DNA of 48,721 nt from Marinifilaceae bacterium. GTDB lineage: Bacteria > Bacteroidota > Bacteroidia > Bacteroidales > Marinifilaceae. The stretch covers positions 1-48,721 of the forward strand of contig JAFGYE010000101.1 of the NCBI GenBank assembly GCA_016936255.1, written 5' to 3'. A model generated the notes under the pieces. That model saw nothing but the letters and a program-made list of their open reading frames with translations. It did not search any database and had not been told where the DNA came from. The position numbers were made by a program, and so were the translations under genes. Below are positions 1 through 8,742 of this stretch, one piece after another. Every line of letters begins with the position of its first letter. The stretch's first letter is position 1.

Positions 1-755
1 GGAAACTGAAATCGTCTGTGTGGTTTCTCCTGTATTCCATAAATAAGTTGATCCTACATTGCCTGCATCAAAAGTGATGGTGCCTCCAGCACAGATTACC
101 TGATCCGCTCCCAAATTGACGGTTGGATTCGGGTGTGTGGTTGCGTTGGCATCATCCGAAGCAGAACAGCCGTTGGCATTAGTTACTGTTACGCTGTAAT
201 TTCCTGAAGTAGAAACACTGATGGTTTGAGTGGTTTCGCCTGTACTCCATAAATAAGTTGAACCTGCATTGCCTGCATCAAAAGTAATTGTACCTCTGGC
301 ACAGGTTTCCTGATCTGCCCCCAAATTGGCGATTGGATTTGGGTGTATGGTTGCGTTGGCATCATCCGCAGCTGAACAGCCGTTGGCGTCAGTCATCACA
401 ACAGAATAATTCCCGGAAGTGGTCACCAAAATTCCTTGCAAGGTTTCGCCTGTGCTCCACAAATATGTAGATCCTGGATGACCTGCGTCAAACATGATGT
501 TATTTCCATTACACTCCTCTTGGTCTGCACCTAAATCAACAATTGGATTTGGATGAACGGTAATATTTATATCATCAGTGCCTGAACAGCCGTTGGCATC
601 AGCTACAACAACAGAATAATTCCCGGAAGTTGAAACCGTAATAGTCTGAGTGGTTTCGCCTGTATTCCATAAATAACTCGCACCAACATAACCGGCATCC
701 AAACTAATTGTATTTCCCTGACAGATATCCTGATCAGAGCCTAAATTCAAATTCA
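1..755 (-). repeat. 210-bp in-frame tandem repeats inside the adhesin gene
   Basis: The block tggtttcgcc (first copy tggtttctcc, third copy aggtttcgcc) begins at 21, 231, 441 and 651, an exact 210-bp period, or 70 codons. The units are very similar over most of their length, and the array continues beyond the left edge. Each unit encodes one Ig-like domain with a conserved Cys pair. Two more diverged units of the same domain lie near 2050 and 2265. The exact spacing suggests expansion by unequal recombination. Confidence 0.92.
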
Positions 756-3456
756 GGTTACTATTAATATCGACCCTCACAGTATCCAATGCAGGATTTA
801 CACAAGGAACAATTGGTTGCGCACTTAGCTCTATATCAATAAATCCATTTAAGATATCAGCACTACCAGGTGTATAAGTAGGATTCAAAATTCCAGTATT
901 GTCAAAAAAACCATCCCCTAGACTTCTCCAGATAAATGAAGATTCATTGCTTACAACACCGCTCAAACTTGCTGTCCCTGATTCACAAATGGCAAGATCT
1001 GAACCTGCATCAGCAACTACATGCTGAATAACTTCAACCGTTACATCTAATGGAATCTCAGATAATTTATACATACTAATACCATCCAAAGCAAAAGCAT
1101 TATCAACACCCGTTGTGCTTGTATTATTGATTTGAACATTTAAAGAACTTGAGCTATCGGAATAAACCAGTCTTTGATATTTATCCCAATTACAAGGAGA
1201 ATTGGTACTAAAGCTTTCGATTACAACACCATTAACAACCAGCTCAAAATCATCAAAACTATCATTCTTAAGATTTGTAATATTTAAAGAAAAGACATAA
1301 TAACTATCCGGATCAACATTTATATCTTGTTCCCAAACTGTATTATTTACAGATCCACCTTCAACAACCATTACATTATCGGGAGAATTTCCAGTAACAC
1401 CTGTACAACTGCTTTTATCTGATCCAAATGCCCGAGTATTACTACTAACCGTATATTTACTTGAACGGCTTCTACACGACCAACTTGAAGTACTTGAACA
1501 ATAGTAGTAGTCACTTTGAAAACCTATATTCCCTAAAGTAAAATCGCCATTATTAACCAATTCCAAAGTCTCATCAATATAGAACACACGTAAATTGTAT
1601 GTTGTTGTTGAATCTGGTGAAACTACGACTCTGGAAGAAAGACCATCTACATCCCAATTAAATAAGAAGTCATTTCCAGCGTAAAGCTCAACAGACTCAT
1701 CTCTACAAATAATGGTATCATTTAAAGTTACATCAGGCACAGTACCCGCAGCACTTGTAATATTGACCATATCCATAGCAGAACAACCATTCATATCAAA
1801 AACACGAACAGCGTACAAACCAGGCTTATCAACATCCAGATATCTGTTTCTTGATCCATCATCCCAAATATAGAAGAAGTGACTTCCTGCATCCAATCGA
1901 ATTACGTCACCTGCGTTCAAAACCTGATCAGGTCCTAAATCAACCATCGGAGGTGGAACCAAAGTCACATTAATATCATCTGTTGCATTACAACCATAAG
2001 AATTTGTGACAGTAACAGAATAATTACCATCACCATACACTATAATCTCTTGTGTTGTTTCACCTGTACTCCATAGATAAGTTGCTCCTGAAATTCCCGC
2101 ATTTAAAACCACTGGATTTCCTGAGCATACTGTACGGTCAGGTCCCAAGTCAATTGTTAGATTTGCATAGAAACCAACATAAACAGTATCAGTCTCAACA
2201 CAATTAAAAGAATTTGTCACTTCAACAGAATAGGTTCCGGCTGTTGACACTTCAATGGTTTGGGAAGTTTCCCCTGTATTCCAAGAATAAACTGAACCTG
2301 CATTCCCCGCATCTAAAATAACATTTCCACCACCACAAGATGCCTGATTATCACCAAAACCAATAACTGGAACAGGATTCAGATTAAGAGTTAAAAAATC
2401 AGAGACAGCTCCGCAAGGAGAATTCGAATTAGCTGTCGCTGTAAGTATTACACTGCCAGTGGCTGCATCATTACTTCCCGGAGTGTAAGTAGAATTAACA
2501 TTTGAAGGATTAGAAAAAGTACCATCACCTGAAGTTGACCACAAAAAACCTGTTTGGTTGGAAACTGCTGCACTCAAACCTGCAGTTTCATTACCACATA
2601 TAGTAATATCTGAACCCGCATCAATCATCGCAGGTTCAATTACTGTAACTGTTCTGCTGTCCGGCACTTCAACCAAAGGATTAAAAGAAATACCATCCAA
2701 GGCATAATCGTTACCACTTCGGATTAAATTTTTATTTACAATTGATATTTCAATAGATGTTTTTGTACCCGAATACCACAAAGAGTAAAACTCTTCCCAG
2801 TTACAAGTCAATCCAGCACTAGGTTCAATATAATCCCCCATTAAAACTCCATCAATCTTAAATTCCAATCGAGCCGGATTGGTTGGATGAACATTTGCAG
2901 CCCAAGTAGAAAATGCATAATATTGATTCGGATTTACCGTAATCGTCTGGCTCCACACAACTACATCTTCATCAGGAGCACCATTAACAATCAGCATTTT
3001 ATCCGGACTATTTCCTGTATGTCCGCTGCAAGGAGAAAAATTAGCGTGATATGCCTGAGGATTGCTGTCAACAGCATATCTTCCCTCCATCCACAAAGAT
3101 TCATTATCGGAATGGCTAGCTGAAGACAAAACAGGATCAGGACAATAGATATATTCACTATAAAAGCCAGTATTCCCAAGATCAAATTCACCATTGGAAA
3201 TTAACTCAGTTCCTGTATCCGGAACAAAGACACGAAGATTGTATGTGGTTGTTACTGCCGGAGAGACACTAATTGCAGATGAAAGTTGTCCTGTACTCCA
3301 ATTGTACATGTATGAACCTGTTTGTGCTTCTAAAATAACAGATTCACCAACACAAATAGTTGTATCATTAACTGGTCGTACAATTTGTGCTGTTCCAGAA
3401 TAATAACTAAATCCTATAATTATCGTAACACCAATAAGCTGTAGAAATCTTTTCAT
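1..3456 (-). CDS. Giant secreted modular adhesin, N-terminal 1152 residues (gene runs off the left edge)
   Basis: The frame is open from the ATG at 3456 to base 1 with no stop, so this is a partial gene missing its C-terminus. Residues 1 to about 23 form a signal peptide ending near TAQ. An Ig-like segment follows, then a beta-sandwich, lectin-like block (about 84-262, containing NGEF and LDGISF) and a segment with the STSGDGTF and TYTPGS patterns common in Bacteroidota surface proteins. Two Ig-like repeats come next. A second copy of the lectin-like block lies at about 632-802, followed by regular 70-residue repeats to the edge, each with a YLWxTGETxQ core and a conserved Cys near NGC. Such proteins are usually exported by the type IX system through a C-terminal domain, which is outside the window. 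Adhesion or glycan binding is inferred from architecture. Coding is certain; the exact role is not. Confidence 0.9.
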   Translation of the reverse strand, partial: MKRFLQLIGVTIIIGFSYYSGTAQIVRPVNDTTICVGESVILEAQTGSYMYNWSTGQLSSAISVSPAVTTTYNLRVFVPDTGTELISNGEFDLGNTGFYSEYIYCPDPVLSSASHSDNESLWMEGRYAVDSNPQAYHANFSPCSGHTGNSPDKMLIVNGAPDEDVVVWSQTITVNPNQYYAFSTWAANVHPTNPARLEFKIDGVLMGDYIEPSAGLTCNWEEFYSLWYSGTKTSIEISIVNKNLIRSGNDYALDGISFNPLVEVPDSRTVTVIEPAMIDAGSDITICGNETAGLSAAVSNQTGFLWSTSGDGTFSNPSNVNSTYTPGSNDAATGSVILTATANSNSPCGAVSDFLTLNLNPVPVIGFGDNQASCGGGNVILDAGNAGSVYSWNTGETSQTIEVSTAGTYSVEVTNSFNCVETDTVYVGFYANLTIDLGPDRTVCSGNPVVLNAGISGATYLWSTGETTQEIIVYGDGNYSVTVTNSYGCNATDDINVTLVPPPMVDLGPDQVLNAGDVIRLDAGSHFFYIWDDGSRNRYLDVDKPGLYAVRVFDMNGCSAMDMVNITSAAGTVPDVTLNDTIICRDESVELYAGNDFLFNWDVDGLSSRVVVSPDSTTTYNLRVFYIDETLELVNNGDFTLGNIGFQSDYYYCSSTSSWSCRSRSSKYTVSSNTRAFGSDKSSCTGVTGNSPDNVMVVEGGSVNNTVWEQDINVDPDSYYVFSLNITNLKNDSFDDFELVVNGVVIESFSTNSPCNWDKYQRLVYSDSSSSLNVQINNTSTTGVDNAFALDGISMYKLSEIPLDVTVEVIQHVVADAGSDLAICESGTASLSGVVSNESSFIWRSLGDGFFDNTGILNPTYTPGSADILNGFIDIELSAQPIVPCVNPALDTVRVDINSNLNLNLGSDQDICQGNTISLDAGYVGASYLWNTGETTQTITVSTSGNYSVVVADANGCSGTDDINITVHPNPIVDLGADQEECNGNNIMFDAGHPGSTYLWSTGETLQGILVTTSGNYSVVMTDANGCSAADDANATIHPNPIANLGADQETCARGTITFDAGNAGSTYLWSTGETTQTISVSTSGNYSVTVTNANGCSASDDANATTHPNPTVNLGADQVICAGGTITFDAGNVGSTYLWNTGETTQTISVS

Positions 3457-3503
3457 ATTCACTCTTTCGTTAAAAACCATCTACTCCAAATCTCCAAGTG
3501 TCT

Positions 3504-3529
3504 GCCTTTTGATGAAAGGCTATTTTTTT
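3504..3529 (+). terminator. Small hairpin with T-run, plus-strand terminator-like
   Basis: A GCCTTT/AAAGGC stem with a 5-nt loop is followed on the plus strand by TATTTTTTTT. No plus-strand gene ends here. It lies in the 5' leader of the minus-strand adhesin, so it may only limit antisense transcription, or may be chance. Confidence 0.35.
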
Positions 3530-3542
3530 TACTTTAATTACG

Positions 3543-3550
3543 CAAATTTA
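3543..3550 (-). promoter_or_regulatory. Possible -7 box of the adhesin promoter
   Basis: The minus strand reads TAAATTTG, a full match to the Bacteroidota -7 consensus TAnnTTTG, about 90 bp upstream of the adhesin start. No TTG -33 element is seen at the usual spacing, which lowers confidence. Confidence 0.4.
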
Positions 3551-3982
3551 ACGATTAAAGTTTGGCTTTTTGTCACTTGATTCACTTTGCTCTTCAAAAA
3601 AACACCTAACCAACAGGATATGAACAAATTGCTCATTTGTTTAATTTTTATTAAAATGCAGACTAAATAAAAATGCGGTTGGATTTGTTAATTAATAAAT
3701 CTGAACAATCATATTTTTTCAATACCTTAAATACAGCCACAAAACCGAAAACGATTTCGTAAAATAATACTTTTTAACCCTTCATAATTCAATTATGATA
3801 TGTTCAACCAAGCTAAAATTCAAATTATCACCCCAACATACTCACTACCTAAATATAAAAATATCGTTTAAATGCATTATCATCTCAAAATATTTCACAT
3901 TTTTTAATATAGGTAAAACATCTAATTAAAAGATACTTAACAATCATACGTAGTGGCAATGTTGTGTTGATTTTTATTGCTG

Positions 3983-4010
3983 TTGAGGTTTAATAAACAC
4001 AATCAATTTG
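3983..4010 (+). promoter_or_regulatory. Possible promoter of the PUL operon
   Basis: TTG at 3983-3985, a 17-bp gap, then TCAATTTG at 4003-4010, one mismatch from TAnnTTTG. Transcription would start near 4017, giving a leader of about 55 nt before susC. The spacing is at the short end of the accepted range. Confidence 0.35.
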
Positions 4011-4070
4011 GAACAAGCACCTATATAGGCCGACCTTTATGAGGTTATTAATAATCAAAAATAAAAGAGC

Positions 4071-7000
4071 ATGAGATTACTATTATCTAACCTAATTCTT
4101 TTGTTGTTTTCTATATCTGTATTTGCACAAAGCAGTACTAATATTACAGGTATAGTTACAGACCAATCTGAAATGCCATTAATTGGTGTTACCGTATTTG
4201 TTAAAGGAACCACTTCTGGAACCGTAACAGATATTGATGGGAGCTACAGCATTGAAGCTTTAAGCAATGCTACACTCGTTTACAGTTTTATAGGTATGAA
4301 AACTCAGGAAATTCCTGTAAATAATCAAACCTTGATTAATGTATCTTTACTTGAATCTACCACAGGTCTGGATGAAGTTGTTGTTATTGGATACGGAAAG
4401 ATGAGCGTAAAAGATCTAACGTCATCAATAACCACTGTAAAATCTGAAGACTTGGTTAAAACTCCTTCTGGTAACGTTATGCAATCGTTACAGGGGAAAG
4501 TTGCCGGACTTCAGGTTATTAGTTCCGGGGCTCCGGGTGAATCACCAACCATACGCCTTCGTGGTATTGGTTCTTATCCCGGACATGGCAACGAAGGACC
4601 TTTGTATGTTGTTGATGGAGTATTTTACGACAACATCGATTTTTTAAATACGGCTGATATTGAATCAACCTCAGTACTTAAAGATGCGTCAGCGGCAGCT
4701 ATTTATGGAGTGCGGGCTGCAAATGGAGTTGTATTAATTGAAACCAAATCCGGTAAACGAAATCAAAAAGCCCAAATTAATTACAATGGCTATTACGGAT
4801 ATCAAGTGGCTCAGAATGTATTGAAAATGGCGAATGCTGAACAATACACAAATATGGCCTTAGAATCAGGATCGGCGGCAGATGAACAATTCATATTAAA
4901 TGCGATGCAGCGATACGGCAGAAGTCGTATAAATCCAAATGTACCAAACGTAAATACAGATTGGTATGACGAAATTATGCGCACTGCAGCCATTCAAAAT
5001 CATAGTTTAAGTGTATCCGGAGGTAACGAGAATACTACTTACTCAATTGGAACAAGTTTCTTTACCCAGGAAGGTGTTTTGAATATGAAGAATGAGTATG
5101 AACGTTTTAACCTTCGTTCAAAAATTGACTTCCAGGCAAATGAATGGTTCACAATTGGTGGCAATATTATATTGAGTAATTCGACCAAATATGAACCCGA
5201 ATCGGCAGCTTGGAATGTGGCTTATTTTGCGGTACCAATTATGCCTGTTTACGATGAACTAAATACTGCTGCAAGCCCAACAAGATATGCGAGTGCTGAA
5301 GACTTAGGGTATCGGGGAGGTAAAAACCCATTTCCAACGATGGATTTAAGTGAAAATCGCATTAGAACAAAAAAAGTACTTGCAAATTTCTATGCTAAAC
5401 TGGACCTAATACCAAAAAAATTAAATTTCAAAACAACTTACAGTCAGGATTTTACTTCACAGGAAGGACGATTTATTGATCTTGCTTATTTTGTCAGCAC
5501 TAATTTTAAGCGTACTGATGACTCAGTTCAAAAAAACTCTCAAACTACAACAAACCAAACCTGGGATAATATTTTAACATATACCGACAGCTTTGGAGGA
5601 CACAACTTTACACTTATGGCTGGATCATCTTACAGAGATGAAACCTGGAATTATCTTAGTGCAACCGGTTTAAATTTCCCATCTGGACTTGAAGAAAACT
5701 GGTACATTAGTAAATCAAAGAGTAAACCATCTGATAGTGTTAATGATGACGGAAGAAAACAGTATGGTATGTCCTATTTTGGAAGAATGTCTTATAATTT
5801 CAACAACAAATATTTACTCTACGGAACCATGAGAGCGGATGGCAGCTCAAAGTATCAGGAAAAATGGGGTTATTTCCCAACTGTTGGTGCTGGTTGGGTT
5901 ATTTCAGAAGAAAACTTCATGAAGGATGTAGAATTTATTGATTTTTTAAAATTTCGTGCAAGTTGGGGTAAACTGGGAAATAATAAAATCGCGGCCAGCG
6001 ATGGTGCTAACTCAACCAATGTTGTAACGACTGCAATTGATGGTGTTTTAGTTTCCGGTACAACAACCTCGAGTACCTACTCTTCTCTTAAATGGGAGGT
6101 TACCGAAGAAACAAACTTTGGTGTTACGACAACTCTTCTTGCTAACAGACTATCTGTAGATGCTGATTATTATATCCGCGACACAAAAAATGCAGTTATA
6201 GATGTTACCAATCCTCTTATAGGAGGTACTGTAAGAAAAAATGTTGGTGAAATCAGAAACTCAGGATTCGAGCTGGCTTTGAGTTGGAGTGATAATATTA
6301 CGAAAGATTTAAAATACTCAATCGGAGCAAACATTTCCACTCTTAAAAACGAAGTAAGAGATCTATTTGGTCAGCCCTATATAGACGGCGGACAAGCAGA
6401 ATTTCGTCAACGTTCAATTGTAGGTGAACCATTACTTGCATTTTTCGGACGTGAGGTAGTTGGTGTTTATCAAAACGAGGCTGAAATAGCCGCTGACCCT
6501 GTTGCTGTGGAAAATGGCTTAGCTCCCGGAGATTTAAAATACAAAGATCAAAACGATGATGGAGTAATTGATGACGACGACAGAGTTGTTTTAGGTTCTT
6601 ATTTTCCAAAATTCATGTACGGTGCAAATCTTGGCATAACATACAAGAACTGGGAATTCACAATGAATATTTTAGGACAGACCGGAAACAAAATTTTGAA
6701 TCGTAAACGCGGTGAATTAATCTGGACAAATGATGGAAACATAGATGCTGATCTGGCAAAAAACCGTTGGCATGGTGAAGGAACATCAAATAAATATCCT
6801 TCCTCTGCAGGATTAAGAAAAGGCTGGAACCAAAAGATGAGTGATTATTTTGTAGAAGATGGATCCTACTTCAGAATTCAAAACATTCAAATTGCTTACA
6901 ATCTAACACAAAAGGTAATGTTTGGTGTAAAAGTTCCTGAAGCCAGAATTTCGTTCACTGCAGATCGTCCTTTAACTGTCTTTAGCTACAATGGATTTAA

Positions 7001-7082
7001 TCCTGAAGTTGAAAATGGAATTGATACACAAACCTACCCTATCCCAGCAGTATATACACTTGGCTTAAATGTTAATTTTTAA
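4071..7082 (+). CDS. susC-like: SusC/RagA-family TonB-dependent outer membrane receptor
   Basis: Outer membrane importer for oligosaccharides, expected to pair with the SusD protein encoded next. Residues 1-20 are a signal peptide ending at FAQ. A carboxypeptidase-regulatory-like beta domain spans about 24-97, then the SusC signature DEVVVIGYG at 101-109. The plug domain covers about 115-225, with LRGIGS, YVVDGV and the SVLKDASAAAIYG motif. The rest is a beta-barrel that ends in NVNF with a terminal Phe, as expected for assembly by BAM. At 1003 residues the length is normal for the family. It is the first gene of the PUL; the gap to susD is 19 bp. The substrate cannot be read from this sequence alone. 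Confidence 0.96.
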   Translation: MRLLLSNLILLLFSISVFAQSSTNITGIVTDQSEMPLIGVTVFVKGTTSGTVTDIDGSYSIEALSNATLVYSFIGMKTQEIPVNNQTLINVSLLESTTGLDEVVVIGYGKMSVKDLTSSITTVKSEDLVKTPSGNVMQSLQGKVAGLQVISSGAPGESPTIRLRGIGSYPGHGNEGPLYVVDGVFYDNIDFLNTADIESTSVLKDASAAAIYGVRAANGVVLIETKSGKRNQKAQINYNGYYGYQVAQNVLKMANAEQYTNMALESGSAADEQFILNAMQRYGRSRINPNVPNVNTDWYDEIMRTAAIQNHSLSVSGGNENTTYSIGTSFFTQEGVLNMKNEYERFNLRSKIDFQANEWFTIGGNIILSNSTKYEPESAAWNVAYFAVPIMPVYDELNTAASPTRYASAEDLGYRGGKNPFPTMDLSENRIRTKKVLANFYAKLDLIPKKLNFKTTYSQDFTSQEGRFIDLAYFVSTNFKRTDDSVQKNSQTTTNQTWDNILTYTDSFGGHNFTLMAGSSYRDETWNYLSATGLNFPSGLEENWYISKSKSKPSDSVNDDGRKQYGMSYFGRMSYNFNNKYLLYGTMRADGSSKYQEKWGYFPTVGAGWVISEENFMKDVEFIDFLKFRASWGKLGNNKIAASDGANSTNVVTTAIDGVLVSGTTTSSTYSSLKWEVTEETNFGVTTTLLANRLSVDADYYIRDTKNAVIDVTNPLIGGTVRKNVGEIRNSGFELALSWSDNITKDLKYSIGANISTLKNEVRDLFGQPYIDGGQAEFRQRSIVGEPLLAFFGREVVGVYQNEAEIAADPVAVENGLAPGDLKYKDQNDDGVIDDDDRVVLGSYFPKFMYGANLGITYKNWEFTMNILGQTGNKILNRKRGELIWTNDGNIDADLAKNRWHGEGTSNKYPSSAGLRKGWNQKMSDYFVEDGSYFRIQNIQIAYNLTQKVMFGVKVPEARISFTADRPLTVFSYNGFNPEVENGIDTQTYPIPAVYTLGLNVNF

Positions 7083-7101
7083 TTACAAAAAACATTTTAT
7101 C

Positions 7102-8637
7102 ATGAAACTATTTAAATATTCTATTCATATCACCCTTGTTGCAGCTACAATTTTGTTTACTGCTGCCTGTGATGACAAATTAGACGAACCTGCCGAGAAT
7201 ATTACCATTGCAGACAGCACTGATTATTCAATTGCCGAAAATATGATTTCACCCTTAATCGGTCTTTATGCTGAATTCAACAATAAAGGCTGGGAATCAA
7301 ATCCATTAATGTCCGTCCGGGGAGATGATGTAAATGCAGGAGGTTTAGGTGATCAGCAAGATTTTGCCGAGACTGACCTATACAATTACAACAAAGATTT
7401 TTGGATGTACAATTCCGCCTGGGAAGGTGAATACCGCGATGTAATCACCTCTCACAGTACAATGGAGCAAATTCAATTGTATGCTGACAAAACAGGAAAT
7501 CAAAGCTTAGGAGACCAGTATATTGCAGAAGCAAAAACAATTCGCAGCTGGATTCTCTTTAATATATCCCGAACATGGGGAAATATTCTAGTTCCCACGA
7601 GTTCAGATCCTACAGAATTATTGGCTGCAGATATCACATCAAAAAATGATGTGATGCAGCACATTTCTAATCAAATGGACGAGGCAATTCCTTTCTTACC
7701 GGATATGAATCCGAATCAAAGAACTGATATTCGTGGTGGCGTAACCAAATACACCGCGCTTGCGATAAAAGCTCTTGCAAATTTGGAATTGAAAAACTAT
7801 CAGGCTGTTGCTGATGCTACTTCGCAAATTATCAGTTCAAATAAATTTAGCTTGGAAGCTGATTTTTACGAGCTGTTTAAAATTCCCGGGAAGCTAAACA
7901 ATGAGAATTTACTGGAAATGCAATATTCTGACTTTGGACAAGCTTCAGGAGACAGCAAAAGTTACCTGTTCGAATTCTTTGGACCGCAAAGCTGGACTCC
8001 AAAAGTTGAAGGAGCCGGCAGTGGCTGGGGATTTTGGGAACCTAGCTTAAAATACATCAAATTCATGCTTGACAGAGGTGAAACTGTTCGTCTGGAAACC
8101 AGTGTATTATTTACAGACAGGGGTATTGCTGAAATTCAAAAAGATCCGAACTATGCAACACTTCCTGCATGGGTTTCAAACACAACCCGATCGGGAGATG
8201 TAATTAATGATTATGCCCGTGCCCTTTTTGCAAGCGGCAAGCATTATTTACCATCAGATCAGCTTACACCTGGACGTACTACATACGGTACAAACAAAAA
8301 CTTCACCTGTATTCGTTATGCTGAAATCCTGTTAATGCACGCCGAAGCCATAACGCAAGGCGCATCAAGCTCATCAATATCTGCAGATGCTGCGGTTAAT
8401 TTAGTTCGGGAAAGAGCTGGCTTAACAGCAATTTCAGGAGTTACAAACGAACAGGTTATGGATGAAAAATTTGCTGAATTAGCCATGGAATGGGGAACAC
8501 GCTTTTTTGATATGGTTCGTCTTGAAAAATACAACGAGCTAAGCTACGAAGGAAGAACCTTTAATGCTGATTTGATTTACTTACCCTATCCTCAAAATCA
8601 AGTTGATTTACTTCCAGTCTTAAAAGGCAGCAACTAA
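7102..8637 (+). CDS. susD-like: SusD/RagB-family nutrient-binding outer membrane lipoprotein
   Basis: Surface lipoprotein that caps the SusC barrel and binds the glycan. The start at 7102 (MKLFKYS) is preferred over an in-frame ATG 33 bp upstream, because it gives a proper lipoprotein signal with lipidated Cys23 in the TAAC lipobox, and the earlier ATG overlaps the susC end. The body has helical TPR-like repeats and the C-terminal SusD pattern FTCIRYAEILLMHAEA, ERAGL and WGTRFFDMVRLEKY. At 511 residues the length is typical. A 105-bp gap without a gene follows before the LamG gene. Confidence 0.96.
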   Translation: MKLFKYSIHITLVAATILFTAACDDKLDEPAENITIADSTDYSIAENMISPLIGLYAEFNNKGWESNPLMSVRGDDVNAGGLGDQQDFAETDLYNYNKDFWMYNSAWEGEYRDVITSHSTMEQIQLYADKTGNQSLGDQYIAEAKTIRSWILFNISRTWGNILVPTSSDPTELLAADITSKNDVMQHISNQMDEAIPFLPDMNPNQRTDIRGGVTKYTALAIKALANLELKNYQAVADATSQIISSNKFSLEADFYELFKIPGKLNNENLLEMQYSDFGQASGDSKSYLFEFFGPQSWTPKVEGAGSGWGFWEPSLKYIKFMLDRGETVRLETSVLFTDRGIAEIQKDPNYATLPAWVSNTTRSGDVINDYARALFASGKHYLPSDQLTPGRTTYGTNKNFTCIRYAEILLMHAEAITQGASSSSISADAAVNLVRERAGLTAISGVTNEQVMDEKFAELAMEWGTRFFDMVRLEKYNELSYEGRTFNADLIYLPYPQNQVDLLPVLKGSN

Positions 8638-8742
8638 TAATTTTGATCATTAAAATGAAACGCCCATGTAAAAAAACTACACACAAGAGAATGAGTGTAA
8701 TTTGGGAGTTCCATATGGCAAACAGAAACAAATAATAATCAT

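Larger units (their letters stand above)
3457..4070. other. 614-bp AT-rich divergent intergenic region
   Basis: This stretch separates the start of the adhesin (minus) from the start of the PUL (plus). No ORF of interest was found. It holds a possible -7 box for the adhesin (3543-3550), a small hairpin with a T-run (3504-3529) and a possible promoter for susC (3983-4010). The middle, about 3600-3960, is very AT-rich with no recognisable element. It is the natural place for binding sites of the PUL regulator, but no clear operator could be identified by eye. Confidence 0.6.

Noticed and set aside
1-755. CRISPR-like periodicity at the left edge
   Set aside because: The 210-bp period is in frame and encodes Ig-like domains; there are no short repeats with unique spacers.
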